DNA of 64,000 bases, from assembly GCF_008704795.1 (NCBI RefSeq), contig NZ_CP023690.1, forward strand, positions 7,202,501 to 7,266,500, written 5' to 3'. Shown piece by piece: positions 61,909-64,000 of this stretch. Numbering within the stretch: the stretch's first letter is position 1; each line of letters opens with the position of its first letter. The translations under genes were made by a program, and so were the position numbers. Source of the DNA: Streptomyces spectabilis. Its GTDB lineage: Bacteria > Actinomycetota > Actinomycetes > Streptomycetales > Streptomycetaceae. A model generated the notes under the pieces. It was not told where the DNA came from. It made no database searches and worked only from the letters and a program-made list of their open reading frames with translations.

Positions 61909-63237
61909 TCAGCCGACGAGCGTCAGGCGCAGCGACTTGAGGCCGTTGATGAAGTGCGAGACAAGGCGGGCGGGCGGCGCGGCCAGGCCGATTCCGGACG
62001 TGGCGGCGAGCGACTCCTCGTACAGGACGGTCAGTTGCAGCCGGGCGAAGTGCGCGCCCAGGCAGACGTGCGGGCCGTCGCCGAACGACACGTGCGGGTT
62101 CGGCGCCCGCGTCAGGTCGAGCCGGTCGGGGTCGGCGAAGGCGCGCTCGTCGCGGTTGGCGGCGGCGTGCAGGACGACCACCTTGTCGCCGCGCCGGATC
62201 CGCCGTCCGGCCAGCTCGGTGTCGCGCGCGGCGGTGCGGCGGAAGCTCAGCACCGGCGGGTGCCAGCGCAGCAGTTCCTCCACCGCCGTGGCCATCGGGG
62301 CCCCGCCCGAGCGCAGCCGGCGCTGCTCGTCCGGGTGCTCGGCGAGCGCGAGGAGCCCGCCGGGCGCCGCGCCGCGCACGGTGTCGTTGCCCGCGACCGT
62401 GAGCAGGAAGAAGCACATCTCCAGCTCGGGCGCGGTCACTTCGGGCGTGGTGGCGAGCGTGGTGAGGACGTCGTCGCCCGGGTGCCGCCGCTTGTGCGCC
62501 GCGAGTTCGCCGGCGTACGCGAACATGTCGCGCAGCAGGGCCGGGGAGCGCGGGTTCACCGGCCGCCCGTCCGCGCCGACGACCGGGGCGCCCGCCTCGT
62601 CCGGGTCCTGGTAGCCGATGACGCGCCGCGTCCAGTCCAGGAGCAGGCCCCGGTCGGACGCGGGCACGCCGAGCAGGTCCGCGAGGTTGAGGAGCGCGTA
62701 GTCGTCGGTGACGGTCGCGACGACGTCGCAGTCGCCGTCCCCCGTACGGGCCCCGGCCACGGCGTCGGCGAGCAGCGAGCGCGCCCGCCGCCGGGCGAGG
62801 TCCTCGAACCGCGCCACCCGGCGCGGTGTGAACGCCCGGCTGACCACACGGCGGAGCCCGCCGTGGCCGGGAGGGTCCTGGTTGAGCATCATGCGGCGGA
62901 TGAACGGCAGGTCGTCGGGGTCCGGGTCGCGGATCTGGGTGGCGCCCAGGTGCGAGGAGTACGCGCTCGCGTCCTTGAGCACCGCCGTCACGTCCGCGTG
63001 CCGCGACACCGCCCAGAAGCCGGGGCCCGCGGGCCAGCCGAGCACGGCCGGCTCGTCCTGCCAGGCCACCGGGTGGTGGTCGCGCAGGACGCGGTAGCGG
63101 TCGTACGGCACGGCGCGCGCGTACAGACGCGGGTCGAAGACGTCCGGGACCTCGGCCTCGATTTCGTTCTCGGCCTCGGCCTCGTTCGCGGCCCCGACGC
63201 GGGGCCGCTCGCGTGCGGCGGGCGGATCGGGGGTCAC
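61909..63237 (-). CDS. Cytochrome P450
   Basis: 442 aa soluble bacterial P450. I-helix AGNDT (282-286) for oxygen activation, ExxR (E321-R324) in the K-helix, and the haem loop FGDGPHVCLG with Cys392 as axial ligand. The first 30 residues are acidic and disordered. The GTG start overlaps the stop of the upstream hydrolase (GTGA), so the two are co-translated. Similar to CYP members acting on terpenoid, fatty-acid or polyketide-like substrates; substrate not predictable. Confidence 0.9.
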   Translation of the reverse strand: MTPDPPAARERPRVGAANEAEAENEIEAEVPDVFDPRLYARAVPYDRYRVLRDHHPVAWQDEPAVLGWPAGPGFWAVSRHADVTAVLKDASAYSSHLGATQIRDPDPDDLPFIRRMMLNQDPPGHGGLRRVVSRAFTPRRVARFEDLARRRARSLLADAVAGARTGDGDCDVVATVTDDYALLNLADLLGVPASDRGLLLDWTRRVIGYQDPDEAGAPVVGADGRPVNPRSPALLRDMFAYAGELAAHKRRHPGDDVLTTLATTPEVTAPELEMCFFLLTVAGNDTVRGAAPGGLLALAEHPDEQRRLRSGGAPMATAVEELLRWHPPVLSFRRTAARDTELAGRRIRRGDKVVVLHAAANRDERAFADPDRLDLTRAPNPHVSFGDGPHVCLGAHFARLQLTVLYEESLAATSGIGLAAPPARLVSHFINGLKSLRLTLVG

Positions 63238-64000
63238 GCGCCGCCGGTCCCGGCGCCGCCCGTCTCCGCCGTGCCGTCGTCCGCCCGCAGGAAGTCCTCC
63301 ACCACGCGGATCAGGTCGAGCGGCGTCTCGTCCATGGGGTAGTGGCCCGCGCCCGGCAGCTCCACCAGCTCGCCGTTGGGGAAGGCGGACAGCCAGGTCC
63401 GCCGCATGAGGTCCGCAGACAGGGCCGGGTCCAGGGCCCCGGCCACGGCGAGCGCGGGCACCGGTGAACCCGCCACGCGGTCCTCGAAGTCGTTGCCCGC
63501 CCACGAGTCGAGCCAGGCGCGGAACGCCTTGGCGTCGCTGCACGCGAAGGACCGGTCCACCATGCGGCGCAGCCACGCGGCGGGGCGCCTGCCGCCCGTC
63601 GTGACGTCGATGATCGCCCGGCGGCTGTCCGCCGCGTGCCCGGCCGACTCGAACAGCTCCCGCTGCTCCGGCGGCATCGCGACGCCCGACGCGGGCACCG
63701 GCGTGATCCCCACGATCCTGCGCACCCGCTCCGGCGCGTCGGCCAGGACGTGCTGCGCCACGCCGCCGCCCATCGAGTGCCCGACCACCGAGAACCGCTC
63801 CCAGCCGAGGTGGTCCGCGAGCGCCACGACGTCGGCGGCGGCCTCGGCCGTCGTGAACGCCCCGGGCACGTCCAGCGCCTCGCCGTAGCCGCGCAGGTCC
63901 ACCACGGCGCACGCGAAGGCGCCCGTGTCCAGGTCGGCGAGGACCGGCGCGTACGCCGACCGGTCGGCGAACCAGCCGTGCACGGCGATCACTTTGTGCG
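63234..64000 (-). CDS. Alpha/beta hydrolase (5' end beyond the window)
   Basis: At least 252 aa. HGWFADRSAY near the start, nucleophile Ser in VVGHSMGGGV, Asp in AVAGALDPALS, and catalytic His in PGAGHYPMDETP. The frame is open to the right edge (codons HK precede VIAVHGW), so the true start is probably outside. Coupled to the P450, suggesting a two-enzyme catabolic or tailoring step. Exact substrate unknown. Confidence 0.8.
   Translation of the reverse strand, partial: HKVIAVHGWFADRSAYAPVLADLDTGAFACAVVDLRGYGEALDVPGAFTTAEAAADVVALADHLGWERFSVVGHSMGGGVAQHVLADAPERVRRIVGITPVPASGVAMPPEQRELFESAGHAADSRRAIIDVTTGGRRPAAWLRRMVDRSFACSDAKAFRAWLDSWAGNDFEDRVAGSPVPALAVAGALDPALSADLMRRTWLSAFPNGELVELPGAGHYPMDETPLDLIRVVEDFLRADDGTAETGGAGTGGA

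Overview
This is 64 kb of high-GC actinobacterial chromosome, almost certainly Streptomyces. The reasons are the extreme third-position GC, frequent GTG/TTG starts, a sporulation regulator (WhiI-like) with a sigma-WhiG-type promoter, and a gene order that, from memory, follows the S. coelicolor SCO6006-SCO6061 interval: ngcFG - rok7B7 - xylFGH - dxs ... fadBA - rnd - whiI - DUF3000 - hemE ... hemY - hemQ ... DUF692 ... zapE - murC - msrB. The species cannot be named from the sequence alone. I saw no tRNA, rRNA, CRISPR array, insertion sequence or prophage.

Left part (1-10.3 kb): amino-sugar (NgcFG) and pentose (XylFGH) ABC transporters around the ROK regulator Rok7B7, then dxs (isoprenoid precursor synthesis) and an amino-acid/polyamine-type permease. 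Strong hairpin terminators separate the units.

10.3-18.5 kb: a divergent lipoprotein, then a poly-gamma-glutamate-type locus: CapA/PgsA-like lipoprotein, a kinase-less double-HAMP membrane protein, PgsB/CapB ligase with an unusual Gln/Tyr-rich tail, PgsC/CapC, and an NlpC/P60 hydrolase. A 100-bp tandem repeat follows.

18.9-28.2 kb: NYN-domain protein, propeller-like protein, fadBA beta-oxidation operon, RNase D, WhiI, DUF3000 protein and hemE.

28.2-37.1 kb (all minus strand): a seven-gene exopolysaccharide locus. It holds an Agd3-like deacetylase, PelF-like GT4 glycosyltransferase, multi-spanning membrane protein, LegB-like 4,6-dehydratase, sugar nucleotidyltransferase, a second SDR and a spherulin-4 (Sph3/GH135-like) glycosidase. 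The protein set resembles the fungal galactosaminogalactan and bacterial Pel systems and may be an undescribed bacterial relative.

37.7-42.7 kb: CoA-disulfide-reductase-like flavoprotein, DUF4349 lipoprotein, and hemY-hemQ, which with hemE points to the coproporphyrin-dependent haem route.

42.7-49.6 kb (minus strand): a secreted peptidase, then a duplicated module centred on a DUF692 (MNIO) enzyme fused to a partner-like C-terminal domain. Next to it is a TIGR04222 membrane protein whose C-terminal tail is Gly/Cys-rich (7 Cys), and two DUF4142 proteins alternate with two TIGR04222 proteins. This is the best candidate for an undescribed peptide- or protein-modification system in the window.

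49.8-64 kb: small membrane protein, PTH2-type hydrolase, a two-gene ABC exporter, zinc-ribbon proteins, NodB deacetylase, methyltransferase, Tat-exported PhoX-like protein, ZapE-like ATPase, RibD-like reductase, murC, msrB, and a P450/alpha-beta-hydrolase pair running off the right edge.
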